Source: Verpa conica
Taxonomy: Eukaryota > Ascomycota > Pezizomycetes > Pezizales > Morchellaceae
Direction of reading: 5' to 3'
Assembly (NCBI GenBank): GCA_033030425.1
Contig: JAUFSD010000013.1
Location: forward strand, 930,001 to 994,000
Length of the DNA: 64,000 bases
Shown piece after piece: positions 1 through 11,499 of this stretch. The position numbers were made by a program, and so were the translations under genes. How positions within the stretch are numbered: position 1 is the stretch's first letter; the number at the start of each line of letters is the position of its first letter. The notes under the pieces were generated by a model that was given only the letters and a program-made list of their open reading frames with translations, was not told where the DNA came from and did not search any database.

Positions 1-88
1 GGTGTCTTTGAAAGAATGCCAAGCTTGGTTAGAGTCAAATGCTATAGACATACAATTATCCCACTATTCACTCATTAGTTTTCAAATT

Positions 89-211
89 CTATATAGGGCG
101 TAAAGGAGGTATTACGGTAGCAGGAGTAGTATCAGCGACGGGAGCTGGAGTAGGAGCAGCATTAACAACTGCCAAGGCAGCGATAGAGAGGATGATGCTC
201 TTGATTTGCAT
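89..211 (-). CDS. possible small secreted peptide
   Basis: A 40-residue frame starts at the ATG at 211. It opens with a lysine, then a hydrophobic stretch (IILSIAALAVV) ending NAAP, which looks like a secretion signal peptide, followed by a Pro/Thr/Ala-rich tail. An in-frame ATG lies 29 codons further upstream, but the downstream one puts the signal at the N-terminus. The frame stops at 89-91. A possible donor (GTAATA) lies just before the stop, so the gene may continue by splicing past the left edge of the window. No family is recognised. It could be a secreted effector-like peptide, a pheromone-like precursor or a chance frame. Confidence 0.3.
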   Translation of the reverse strand: MQIKSIILSIAALAVVNAAPTPAPVADTTPATVIPPLRPI

Positions 212-975
212 TTTGTAGATGTTTGGCTGGTACGGAGGACTAAGGATATGGGCGATGGTGATCTCTGACCTGTAGGAAGGTTGAGGGGAAGAGGGCAATA
301 GGGCTGGTATTTATTTACCAGACCATAGGTAAAAGGATGGCTGGAAATAAGCTAGGCCTTGCCTCGGGGACGGCGGTGGTTATGCAGGACCACGTATCCC
401 GGACCCCGGATCGGACGGGTGTTAGATTCGTGGCGTAGATAAAGGGGGATGCTTACAAAAGACCCTTAAAATACCTTTTCTCGATTAATCGTTCTAATGG
501 TGGCTGGAATTGTTAGATGTGCAGAGGACGCTCAGAAGAGTTATTGGAGGGAAAAACAAAGATCGCCTGACAAAGGGTACTCGAGAGTTAGGTACCAAGC
601 TCAATTGTAATACTGGAAAACGCTACTCGGTGCTTAATTTTTGTGTATGATGAAGAATAGCGAAAAGGAAAGAATCACGATTAGGAACTTGACCTACCAT
701 AGTCTCTCATTACCTTTTGACCCCCCCACTCGCTAAGTTTACAAGTCTTAATTTTCCGTAAGTGATGCCAGGTTCATGCAGGTGTCAAAACGTCCACTTT
801 CAATCAGCTTCATGATGCTTTAGTTGGAGTTTAAGCCAACAGTCTCGCTTGCGTTAGCGATGTTGAAAGTAGTGACGTATTTGATCTATATTCTGGAGAC
901 TCTTACGTCCTTGTAATGGTTGAGTGATTTGGGATACTAATAGTACTTATCTCTCGCCTATATGTACTACAAAGG

Positions 976-1110
976 GTCAGGGAAGAAGTTTGGAAAAACA
1001 AGGGGGATCCCTGCGGCGAATAAGAAGTGTTCTTTCAATGATTTTTGTTCTTCTAGCCAATGAGTCTGGCTTGAAGGGTCTCCCCTGTTTTTCCAAACTT
1101 CTTCCCTGAC
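976..1110. repeat. inverted repeat / foldback element
   Basis: Arms of about 35 bp, 976-1011 and 1076-1110, are reverse complements with a few mismatches; both ends read GTCAGGGAAGAAGTTTGG. The spacer is about 65 bp. The structure resembles a tiny MITE or foldback element. No clear target-site duplication is visible at its ends. Confidence 0.6.
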
Positions 1111-2137
1111 GCGAGTACCCACGATACTGTGGGGGGAGGGTCTGGTGTTCAAATAAACCCAAGTGGGTATAGCCGTGGTACGAAACCCCGTGCGGGTCCT
1201 TATGCAAGAGCCCAAAGCTGTGCTTTCTAGCGTGCAATTCAATGTGTTTTGTTTTTTCGCATATTTAGCATATGTCTCACCATAGCTTATGCTTTTGTGG
1301 AGAAGGTATACTGAATAATATATAACCCTGGTAGATCCCTACTCCTGTACTCTACAGACTACAGTACTTTGCTAGTAAACAGGGGTTTGGCTCCACCTAA
1401 GTACATATACCTACATATAGCTAGTTGGGGGTTGATTTCCTCAGCTTCTTGATTAGAGTAGTGTGTATAACCATAAGCTAAATAGTCGTAAAAAGGCTGA
1501 GTTCACTAATTATAAAGAACCGAACCCTTATTTTTCAGCGAACCGCCCTTCCATGAACAGGCTAGAGCAAAGATATAATCTCGGGGCCGCGTAAGGCTAT
1601 GTTATACGAGTGTCTAAGACATTTCACTTGAGATATCTTGGCTGCTCGGCTCCCGGATAAGCATGCCCTAGGACGGTACCATAAGTCAGGGGTATAGAGT
1701 ACAACACCACAACCACGATAGAAACATCTATATAGTAACCCTACCCGACCCGACCCGCGCTGTGGTGGAAAAGCAACTGAGATACTATGTGGCTGATATC
1801 AAGAGACCACCATAAACTAGGTACAGTCGACACCACTTTTGCCCTATGTGACGGAGTCATTATAAGCCTAGTCATGATATTACTACAAGATTATTATTAG
1901 AAGGTGTATTTTTCCCTCATCGGCGCGCCACCGGAAGCAGCTTCCTGAGGTGAGATTTGATCTACAAGTTCTAGAAAACATTGGGTATGCTGGCTAGGCT
2001 GCCGGAGACCACCCAACCGATTCAAACTAAAACTTGAGCTATTATCCTTACTGCTCATTTTATTACCCTATGTGCCCTAGGGTACTCATATATAGCCCTT
2101 AGCGCTGTTTATGATCTTCAGTGATCTTCAGTTAAGG

Positions 2138-2256
2138 TACTCGGGGCAGGCCATAAGTACCGGATTATGCAAGTCTTGAGTATGGGTTCTTGGAGGTAAT
2201 CATCTTTAGCGAGAGTAAGACTTACATTATTCGGTACTTATGGCCTGCCCCGAGTA
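2138..2256. repeat. perfect 25-bp inverted repeat (MITE-like)
   Basis: The 25-bp arms at 2138-2162 and 2232-2256 are exact reverse complements (outer bases TACTCGGGGCAGG), separated by 69 bp. A short secondary inverted repeat (AGTCTT/AAGACT) lies inside. Size and perfect arms suggest a young non-autonomous DNA element or a hairpin-forming RNA. No unambiguous target duplication was found. Confidence 0.6.
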
Positions 2257-2369
2257 GAGTAATAAAAGACTACACGGGACAGAAGAGTACTAGCCTATAG
2301 TGATTATATATTCCTATAATTACCAAGGAGGGTTAGGGTTTGTACCCCAATAGCTATAAGATACTGGAT

Positions 2370-3144
2370 CTATAGCTTCGACCTCTCTAAAATTTCAATA
2401 TCCTTCATCGGCAGCCCTATAAACATAAACATAAAATGAAATCGATCACTTCCAAAAAACACGCTCTCGTCCCCCAACTTATTTCGCACCACAAACCACG
2501 GTGCTCCAAACGCGCCACTTTTTACCGCCTTCTCTGTGTTTTCTAGTAGCTTCTTCTTATACTCCGGCGCGTTGGTCGCTTCTATTATAGCGGTAAGCTG
2601 GTCCGTTGTAAATAGCGGTGCCCAGGTTGAGGAAAGTAGGGACTCCTGGGAGATGTCGACATCGTTTTCCCATAGCGCGACCCAGAGGAGACGGAACGCT
2701 TCGAGGTAGAAGGTTGGGTGGTTGGTTTTAATGTACACCAGTCCGCGTTGCGGCTGCACTTCTTCAGCTTTCCGTGATTTAGCAGCAGCCGACTAACATG
2801 AGGAGTACCTTGAGAGTAACAATTGGAAATACGCTCGGTGACTTTACGCTCGGAAGTCCGAAGTATCGTTTTGCATTCACAAGGTCAATACTCGAATATG
2901 CAGCCTTGGCGGGAAGCATCCATGGCGGCTTGTTGCCACTGCCGGCATTGACACCGCCTAGGAAAACGGGGATGAAGTCTATTTCTACATTGTACGCCTC
3001 GAGAGCTGGGCGGTGCTTTTGGAGGTAAGTGAACGCGAAGTAGGAGTATGGTGAGACTGAATTTTTAGCATTTGAACAAATATTTTACGGAGAAAGGGAC
3101 TTGGATTTACCGCAGTCGAGGTAGCAAGTGATTTTGGATGACAT
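2370..3144 (-). CDS. kappa-class glutathione S-transferase (DsbA-like fold)
   Basis: Three exons (3144-3111, 3056-2809, 2753-2370) give about 221 residues, normal for the family. Introns are 54 and 55 nt. The N-terminus MSSKITCYLDCVSPYSYFAF is the beta-strand/active-site start of GSTK and 2-hydroxychromene-2-carboxylate isomerase proteins. It is followed by a family-typical PVFLGGVNAGSGNKPPW segment and a C-terminal GAFGAPWFVV thioredoxin-fold cis-Pro region. The Ser in SPYSYF is the expected glutathione-activating residue. The family conjugates glutathione to electrophiles in mitochondria or peroxisomes, or isomerises aromatic breakdown products. Substrate here is unknown. Two exons lie opposite open frames on the other strand that have no family features. 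Confidence 0.85.
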
Positions 3145-4378
3145 GGTTGAGTAGAATAGTGTGAAGAGAGAGGGGGAGGGAGGTTTTTCTTCTTTTTGTG
3201 GCTATTGGAAGAGAGTAAGAAGGATCTCCGTTGGCTTTAACTCACCAAGGATTAGTGATCTGTTGCCGAAAGCTGGGGTATTTGCCGAGGCCCTTAGAGG
3301 CACGGGGTAGACCTATCGACCTGTGACCTGTGCCTGAAAAATCATGCTCGGGGATTTCGCATCTCATAGTACCTATACCTACATGTATTGATTCTTTCCT
3401 ATGGGAGTTGCTAGTAGTGGCGATATCAATGAGCAGGCAGAGTCTGGTCAAGATATGCACCGTATTTGGTTTTTTTATTCCCGGAGGGTAGGGATAACGC
3501 AGAGTTAATTGAGACCCCTGAGTCTGGGATAGAGTCTACTAAACGACGTGCCCGTGCAGTTAATCGCAGTGCACCTTTCTTTGGAGGGAAATACACGGGC
3601 CTCATCCTGTCACGTATTGTGAAAGTGTATATGCCGTTATCTAATTCTCACGAGCCTTCTATCACCATTATGTAGTGGTATGATATTACTGATTTAGGGG
3701 GGCACGTAACTACAAAAGTCCGGATTGACTTTTTGCGGGTCATGGCAACACCTACAGCACCTACTTAATTGGGGTGAACCTCAAAAGAACTTATGAACAA
3801 GAGTTACCCCCCAAGTGAAAACTGTACATAATGCCAAACTTTCAATTATTTCTGCAGTCAGATATTCTTAAGCAAAAATACAAGCATAGTACATATAGTG
3901 CTAAGTAGTTTTGCTGTTCTCTAAGCTTGGGAGGGGAATGTGCTCTGCTGTATTATATGCATTGCAACCAAGTCTCCACACCAAAAAAACAGCCCCCACA
4001 AGCGCCAGGGGTTAAGTGTCCTAGTGAACTAGAAAAAGAACTGACAGCTTTTCAGGTACTGTTAGTTACTTAAGCAATGAAAAATTCTAGCTGTAAAATA
4101 AATCACAGACTTTGCTCTTGTTAGTCAATTGCGGGTCTTTATTTATTCAGTGGGTGTTGGATGCTGGGTGCTGCGCGCAAGCGTTGCTACCCACGAAAAG
4201 TCGATCCGGACTTTTGTAGTTACGTGCCCCCGTACTGATTACTTACGAAACATGGGGTGCAGCCGAGGCGTTGACTCCGCCGAGCCCCCAGCTATTTAGC
4301 AGCCATTCCCACAGCTCTCGACCTCACTTCAGTCACCTCGAGAACAATCCCCGAAAGATTATCTCTTACGCTGATATC
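3145..4378. other. divergent intergenic region (GSTK / SDR) containing a MITE
   Basis: This spacer separates the divergent GSTK and short-chain dehydrogenase genes. A 538-bp hAT-like MITE (3695-4232) fills nearly half of it and ends 146 bp before the dehydrogenase ATG. The remainder shows no coding frame with recognisable features. Confidence 0.6.
3695..4232. mobile_element. hAT-like MITE with 8-bp target duplication
   Basis: Terminal inverted repeats of about 30 bp (left end TAGGGGGGCACGTAAC, right end the near-complement) enclose 538 bp with no transposase frame. The element is flanked by the identical 8-mer TACTGATT at 3687-3694 and 4233-4240. An 8-bp duplication and a YAGGG-type terminus are what hAT transposases leave, so this is most simply a non-autonomous hAT element. 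The last one or two bases of the right end differ from the left. It sits directly upstream of the dehydrogenase start and may carry part of its promoter. Confidence 0.8.
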
Positions 4379-5565
4379 ATGACTCAAAGCGATAAAGTGG
4401 CGCTAGTTATTGGTGCTTCTCGTGGAATTGGGAGACAGGTTGCGATTGACTTAAGTAGAGCTGGATACACAGGTATGTCTATATTTGGCCAGTTGGTTGT
4501 TCATTGGTACTCTATCATTTGGTACTTATTAACTGAAGAGTCCTTAAATAGTTGTCGTATCTGCAAAGAGTACGTCTGACGTGTCCGCTACTTCCCAATT
4601 CCCGCCAGATCCGAACTCACGAAATGTATATATAGAGTCTGCTTTTTGACTAGTAGATAGTGACTAACACGCTGCAAAAATAGTCTACTATAACGACTGT
4701 AGCTCGCGAAATTAATGAACTTCATGGTGGTAAAGCTATTGCGATTCCGGTAGATGTGCAGCACATTGAGAGCATTGAGAAACTAATCTCTGAGGCCGTA
4801 TCCGTGAGTCTTTGCTTTTTACTCCTTGATATCTTATTTACTAAATTTTGTTTTCCGCTATTTCCTAGAAGCTTGGTCGTATCGATTTTGTTTTCTATAA
4901 CTCTGGTGCAATCTGGTGGAGCTCCGTCTCTACTACGCCTCTAAAACGTTTTCAGCTTATGCAACGTATCAACCCCGAAGGTCTCTACAAAGTCATTCAG
5001 ACGCTCCTCCCTATCTTCGCAAACCAAGGCTGGAGCGGACGTATCATCGTTGTCTCCCCACCAATCTATTCCCGCTTCTTTAGAGGGAAGACTGCATATG
5101 CAATGGGAAAGGTCGGGATGAGCGTGTTGACAAAGGGCCTCGCTATGGAATGGGATTGCGATGAAAAGAAAGACATGGCAATTACGAGTATTTGGCCGGC
5201 AGCGGCCATTCAAAGTGGCGCGACTGAGGGCGTCGATCTTTCACAGCTCAGGAGTCCGGTATATATGCTATTTCCCCGTTTGTATTGGATTGATGCTGAT
5301 AATGTGAGAGGTAAAGATGATCTTTTCCGACGCTATTCTCGCGATGCTGGAAGCGCCGATAAAGGTTGTGAATGGCTTAATTGATACAGATGAAGACTTC
5401 TTACGTCGTCATAAGGGGATAACGGATTTTTCAAAGTATGCACTTGTAGAGGGGAGCATACCAAGGAGGATCATGCCCGCTGAATTTCCAGACTTGATGG
5501 TTGTGGAGCAGGATGATGAAGGCGATAAGAGAGACAGTGTTAAGCTGAGGGAATCAAAACTGTGA
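4379..5565 (+). CDS. short-chain dehydrogenase/reductase (SDR)
   Basis: Five exons (4379-4472, 4552-4625, 4684-4803, 4869-5258, 5317-5565) give about 308 residues. The cofactor glycine motif is GASRGIG near residue 10. YNSG corresponds to the NNAG motif, followed by IIVVSPP and the catalytic Y-x3-K as YAMGK. Exon 2 encodes a Pro/Ser insertion (PPDPNSRN) between the first fold elements, which as I recall occurs in fungal relatives of HSDL2-type SDRs. The start is the ATG in ATCATGACTC; the longer upstream frame has no ATG. NAD(P)-dependent oxidation or reduction is expected; the substrate cannot be read from sequence. The gene converges on MRD1. Confidence 0.85.
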
Positions 5566-6680
5566 GAATAGTAGAAGTCTTGGCGTATGTAGCTTGACTA
5601 GCATATAGCCTAAAGTTTCAGTGCGGCTCTGGGCTTCAGGTATTCTCATCTTGTAATCATAAATCATCACTCGTCCGGAACATTCGTTTGGACCCTATGG
5701 GGTAGTGGGTAGGGGTTTGTTTCAATGATGGGTTTTCCTTGAAATTTCATAACTTTTAAGAAGTCTAATCCTAGGGTTCACTGTAGAGTAATTAACCATG
5801 CATAGCCAGGAATAATACCGATCAAACCCTTCCTAAGTCTTGGGGACTCGATTTGGATCTATATATTCCCTCCTTATTCTATTCCACTAGAATATTTTCT
5901 ATTTATGGCCTCTATCTCTGGGTAGGGGGAGGGCGAGGCTGTTATTTAGAATATAATAGTGACTAATTTTCTATATACGACCTTATTTTAATCCTAGCTA
6001 TTGTAGGGGGACAAAAATAACCACGCATTTACGTAGCAACACCTCATGTTCGGGCTAGCTTCTAGTAGACATTTCACAGCCACAATTGGCAGAAAAATGA
6101 GGGTGGTATATCAATACTTTTGTACTATCCATCTATCCTCAATTGGAGTGGTATCTGATACCTAGGGGCGTGTTGTGGTATGAGGTGGTCAGCTTGGGTG
6201 CTACGTGGATGCGTGGTTATTTTTGTCCCCCTACAATACGTATATTGTTTCCAGCCTATTTTGTTAGATAGTATCTGCGGGCACCATAGCACTGGCTCTA
6301 ATTTCTGGTAGAAGGGTAATTGCCCTGCGGGATAATGAAAGGGGTAGATAGTGGAGTAGATAATACGGGTTGGTATAAAAATATCACGATAACTGGAATT
6401 GGGTCCTCTAGCTCTAATTAAGGTGCCCTCAAGTTGGCTCCTAGGATCCTACTAATAAGTAGAATAGATCGGATTAACCAGCCACCCCACCCAGAGTTTC
6501 GAAATCATTAGTAAAGGGTGGTTTGAGCGGTGCTCATGAGTATGTAGACAAGTACCATCCGATTACTGTATTATAACCCCAAGTGCCCCATAGACCTTTA
6601 CTATTACACAAGTGTAAAACATATTTCGACTACTCTGAACTTTTACACGCTCTTGTCCCGAAATGGTAGTTTTTGCATCC
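5566..6680. other. convergent intergenic region (SDR / MRD1)
   Basis: A 1.1-kb spacer between two converging genes. It contains a 236-bp MITE (6001-6236); nothing else recognisable. Confidence 0.6.
6001..6236. mobile_element. Tc1/mariner-like MITE (TA target site)
   Basis: The ends are near-perfect inverted repeats of at least 34 bp, starting TTGTAGGGGGACAAAAATAA and diverging only after the ACGTAGC motif. The 236-bp element is flanked by TA on both sides (5999-6000 and 6237-6238), the duplication left by Tc1/mariner/pogo transposases. It has no coding capacity. High arm identity suggests recent insertion. Confidence 0.75.
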
Positions 6681-9540
6681 TTAATTCTCTTCCACAACAC
6701 CTCCATTCTCTGCAATCTCAATTTTCTTCTTCCTATCTGCCTTTAACCTATGTAGCGCAACCATATTCGTCTGCTTCGTTACTTTCTGGTTCATCCTCTC
6801 GATCTCCTCCTCCGCATTTGCCGCATCCTGTGTCGCATACTCGAGTACCAACCGTCTCCCGAGTAAGTGCGTGTCTTTTAGCGCATCCATCGCGTTCTCT
6901 GCCTCTCTGCTTGTTATAAACTCAGCAAATGCGAAACCCCTCGTAGTACCGCTAAACTTCTTCGGAACACGGACGGTGCGAAGGGTCCCGTAGTGCCCGA
7001 ACAGCGCACGAACGTCTTTCTTAGATGCCTCGAATGGTAGATTTTTGATGATGATTTTTGTTCGCTTGTCAGCTTCCTTCCTCTTAGTGTCTTCCTTCTT
7101 CCTTTCGGCTGCTGCGTCAAGTCCTTTGTGAGAGGCTTTGATGAGGAGTTTATGGCCTTCAAGGAGAAATCCGTCCATTGCTTGTCGTGCTGCGTCTGCT
7201 TGGGCTTTGGACCGGAATTCAACGAACCCGAAGCCCATTGATAAGACTTGCCTAGGTTTCTTGGGGTTTGTTTTTGTTTTGACACGTGCAGACATGAACC
7301 CATCGATAGGGCTAAACGTATCCGATAGTAATGAACTGGTAGTTGAGAAGTTAAGATTACGGACAAAGAGGGTTGCGGTGTCAGCTGTTGTGTCTTCCGG
7401 GCCAAGGAGGTCTCTAGCAGATGGTTTTGCATCTTTCGCATGCGTGATGGTAGTAGTGGTAGTAAGCTGCCCTGCATTTGGCTGCGCCTTCGCCGGGTCG
7501 AACTCGGTGGTGAAGAGACCCCGGGGAGCCTTTTCGAGGAATAGGACCGACTCTTTGAACCGTCGGTATGCTAGTCCTGCAAATGCGACTCTGGCAGCAG
7601 GGGCGGATAAGAACTCAGCGATTGCAGTTGTACCAGTGGGGGGCATAAGGACCCTCCCCAGTTGTCCAAACTCGGAGAGAATTTTCCGGAGTTCATCAAC
7701 CTTTGTACCATATGGGAAGTTCTTGATTAGGATAACCTTGTCATCTCTGTCCTTTTTATTGAAGGCTTCTAAATCAATCCCCTGAAGTCTAAAATATGCT
7801 TTCGTCTCTTGAATAACGTGTGTCTCTGCATGTGCTTGTCTTACGGCAGCATCAGAGCTCGTGGGATTCAACAAGTCCGCTTTCGAGACGCCCAAGCGGT
7901 CGGCAACGGAGGATATGACTGCATCAGCGTTCATGTACATGCTATTCCAATTAAACTGACTTGTTGCAGCACCAGCCTTCTTCTTTATCTCACGTTGTTT
8001 TTTGAGTGGAAGTTTGGAGAGGGCGTATTCATCGAGTCTGTTTTCGCGTTTCGGGGCCGCGGGGAGAATATGGAGAAGACGCCCTTGGAATATTTTGCTG
8101 TCAAGATGTTTGTAAGCCTCAATTGCGTCGATGGGATTGGTGTAGTGGATGTAAGCAAAGCCTTTGGGTGTATTGGTTTTGTTATCGATGGGGAGGTGAA
8201 CCTAGGAGTTATTAGTAACAATAAAGAAGAGTATAGCTGGAGTTAAAATTTATAAAAGGATATACATCTGACTCAATTGTATAAACAATATGTCAGAGTA
8301 AGGCCACCTATCAGATGTATTTATGAAAGGCGTAGAAAAAATCATTGGCGTTTAGCGGAAAGCTGAAACCCAAGTCTCACCTCTTCAAGATCACCATGCT
8401 CTATGAAATACTGGCGTAAATCATCCTCAGTAACAGAGTATGATAAATTCCTCAGGAAAAGTCTCCCACTCTTTGCGATTGTCTCGAATGCAGCTTCCTC
8501 TTCGGTTGTACCCTTTTCCTCCTCTGACTTTGCAGGATCTGTTATTTTTTCTTCAGTCCCGTTCCATTCTTCCGTTTCTATTTCTACGGCTACGACCTTT
8601 TTTTCTGTTTGTTTGGTAGTCTCGTTGTGCGTTGTCCTCGCAAGGTGAGAATCAACATCATCCGTCAAGTCCAACAAGCGGCTTGTCTTGGATCTCAACC
8701 AATCCGCATCTGAAATCAGTGCTATAGGTTCTGCTCCCTTTTCACCCCCGGTTTCTTTTTCCTCTGAAATTTCCTTCTCCTCATCCTCCTCCTCACTCTC
8801 AGCTTCCTTCATCTCCACATCTTCCTCCACATCCTCGCTCTTCCTCGCTTTGGCCGGGATACTCTCATATTCATCATCACTTTCCCCTACCTCTGCTACA
8901 GCAACTGTATCCACTGACACTGTAGTAGAACCCTGGATGAAGGAGGAGAGGTCTTCATTGGCCCAGGTTTTTGACTTTGAGACAGGTGCCATGACCTCGA
9001 GGAATTCCTTGAGCTTGGAATCATTTTCGGTAGCTGGTTCCTCGGCTCGTTTACGCTTCAGTGTATTTTCAAGGGATTTGGGGGTATCGGTGGGGAGCTG
9101 AGGTTCATATTTCCGCTTATAAGCTGTGGAGCCGGGAGTGTGCTTACTCCATGCTCGTGGGAGTTCCTTATCTGCAACCTACCCTCATTTCCATGTTAAT
9201 CCTAAACCCCTAACCCAGTGGAGAAAACATACAGGTCTGGCAATCTCGACCCAGATCCTCGACATTCTTATGAAAGACTTGTTGAAATACTTGACTGCCT
9301 TTTCAGCTTCCGCGGCAGTCTTGTAACCGACATAACCGATTCGTCTAGAGGGGATGAGTTTTGCATCGGTCACCGTGCCTTGCGCGGAGAAGTGAACGCG
9401 GAAATCCGATTCTGAGAATTTTGGAGGGAGTCCGCGGACGAAGATTCTTGTTGACCTGAAGTGTGTTAGATATTGAATTTATCACTGTAGGGGGTTGCAT
9501 GAGTAGTGGGGGGGAGGAGGGGATTGAGAGGAGCATACAT
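6681..9540 (-). CDS. MRD1: MRD1, multiple RNA-binding domain protein for pre-rRNA processing
   Basis: Four exons (9540-9539, 9455-9233, 9178-8381, 8201-6681) give 847 residues, close to known fungal MR​D1. Five RRMs are visible: about residues 5-75, 313-390, 496-566, 617-698 and 722-798. RNP1-like segments include RRIGYVGY, KGFAYIHY, MGFGFVEF and RGFAFAEF. A strongly acidic linker separates RRM1 and RRM2. MRD1 binds 35S pre-rRNA and U3 in the nucleolus and is needed for early 18S cleavages. The start codon is read as split AT|G by an 83-nt intron (9456-9538), giving MSTRIFVRGLPPKF; without that splice there is no ATG in frame ahead of RRM1. It diverges from the dynein light chain gene. Confidence 0.93.
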
Positions 9541-10116
9541 GCCGGCAGACTCCGGGGACTGAGATAGAGAAAGATGGCAATTTAAATTTAAAACAAATCT
9601 GTTGGGATGGGTGAAGAGGAGGAGGAGGATAATGAGAGAGGGGTAAGAAAGGTGAAGTTTAGTTTCTACCTAGATAGCAGAACTTTTTATTTTTATTTTT
9701 ATTTGTTAATGATAAGGACTATTATGTAAGTCGATTCGTTGAGGCTCGTTAAAGCTCTATTTCGGGTATAATTAACACTAGGAACACACTCTGGGAGCAA
9801 TTAACACACATTAACACACCCCGGTTTAATTCCTCTTCCGGTTGCCTTTGGCTGATTGGACAAAGGCTTGACGTGCATATGTGCTGGTAAACTGTTTGTG
9901 CCGCGCCTGGTCCTCTGGACAATAACAGACAGCCACCCCCCCCGAAACAAAGGCTCTTCTTCCCTTCTTCCCCCCTCCCCCCTCGACATCTTCCTCCCTT
10001 TGTTATTCTCCTATCGCTCATCTCTCTTCTTCTTCATAAGCATCCCACTACTTGTCCTTATTCTAGCATCACCGAATTCTCACACTGAATACTCTTAAAT
10101 CATTAATCTATCAACA
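9541..10116. promoter_or_regulatory. divergent promoter region MRD1 / dynein light chain
   Basis: The 576-bp spacer between two divergent start codons must hold both promoters. The side next to the light-chain gene (about 9950-10050) is strongly CT-rich on the coding strand, a common core-promoter or leader feature of fungal genes. No TATA box is convincing. Confidence 0.5.
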
Positions 10117-10732
10117 ATGTCAACAACTGTTTCATCCGCAGAGACACCTGCGCAAAAGAGTACGGCTCCCCTACACCCCCCGCTCCTCCTGCTCCTCTAC
10201 ACACATGGCTGATCCTTGTTCAATTGAGTAGCGCAAGTCAAGAGTGTAGATATGGTATGAATAATCTACTCTATTATTTACATGTCCCAACTCTAACATG
10301 ATCCAGACGGAGGAAATGGAAGCAGAAGCTCTTGCAGTTGGTAGGCTTCTTCTCCCTCCCCCCTCCCTCTAGTTTCTTCAGCTGACGTTTCACCAGCCAA
10401 GAACGCGGTCTTGACTAACAATGTCGAGAAGGATATCGCACAGTTCATCAAGAAGGACGTAAGTGTCCAGGTGGAGCTATTAAGGTAGATTAGAGCGGGA
10501 GAACTAATGTATAGATGTGATAGTTTGATCAAAAGCACGGAAACACATGGCATTGTATTGTTGGGAGGAATTTTGGAAGCTTTGTTACTCATGGTATGTG
10601 ATCTCACTGCAGCTCAATTGAATGGTCATGCACGGGTGGTAAAGACTGATACGAGAGGGTAAAACAGAGACCAAACACTTTATATATTTCTACGTCGGGA
10701 ACCTTGCCGTACTTTTGTTCAAGACCGCCTAA
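10117..10732 (+). CDS. DYN2: cytoplasmic dynein light chain, LC8 type
   Basis: Six small exons (10117-10159, 10232-10254, 10307-10340, 10397-10458, 10524-10593, 10668-10732) join in frame to 98 residues. The body carries LC8 hallmarks: [46 protein letters not shown] and the closing FYVGNLAVLLFKTA. The N-terminal 18 or so residues form a short Ser/Thr-rich extension. LC8 dimers bind short linear motifs in dynein intermediate chain and many other partners. No single exon would be noticed as a gene; the call rests on the splice phases all agreeing. Confidence 0.93.
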
Positions 10733-11499
10733 TCGGATCGGGTGTTCTGGTTTTGAATAGTTAATGAACGAGATGAAGGGAGGGAAAAGAAAGGAGAAGA
10801 AAGGAAAGAATGGTAGAGCCATCTTTTCTATGTTTGTCTAGTCAGACAAAATGGACGGATGGAAATAGCTCTCTTTGTGTGTATGTGTGAGTGATTTTGA
10901 TTGGAGGATTCGTTTTCGGTCGATGTACGGTGTATTGTGGGTGGGTTTGGGAGATGATGTAAGCTGGGTTTGGTGTAATTCATAGCAATGGGATGATTTT
11001 ACTTCTTGGAGCTTGAGTATAGAGGGATTGGGTTATGGAGCGGGTTTCGTGATGATAGAGCACAGCTGTTATAGTAGAGTGGAAGCCGCAGCGGGGAATG
11101 GATAGGCAGGCAGGTAGTGGAATTGAACAGACATCTTACGCTGCACGAATACCCGACATGTATCATAAGCCTCTTTGGTGATTCTCTGATCATCGCGTTG
11201 CTGACAAAAGTAAAGGGTCCGTCTTGGCACTTTCGCCGCCAAGACACATGGTCAAAGGGTAGCCGCACTCTGCGTGAAAGCTCTCCCTCTCTCTCAACAG
11301 ACAACGGATACCCCCCTCCATCCTACATCCGCCACCGTCTGTACCTCTATCTCTATCAATAGGCCATTCAGTAAGCTGTCTGTACGCGTCTTTGACATCG
11401 GAAAAATAAAATAAAAAACGGTTTCTCCTGCGCTCTGCCGTTAGGCACAATTCATTCTCCCCTCTTGAAGGCTCTCACGCAACTTGAATTCTTGCCATT
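10733..11499. other. intergenic region upstream of RPB2
   Basis: 767 bp between two genes in the same orientation; no coding frame I can support. It holds the light-chain 3' end and the RPB2 promoter. Confidence 0.5.

Larger units (their letters stand above)
299..2369. other. intergenic region without recognisable genes
   Basis: Two kilobases with no coding frame I can support. The only structure seen is two separate inverted repeats (976-1110 and 2138-2256), listed on their own. The short frames in this stretch have no recognisable domains and lie partly inside the inverted repeat. Confidence 0.6.

Noticed and set aside
7138..7785. 215-residue frame opposite MRD1
   Set aside because: It lies wholly within the MRD1 last exon, which encodes clear RRMs; the antisense frame has no family features.
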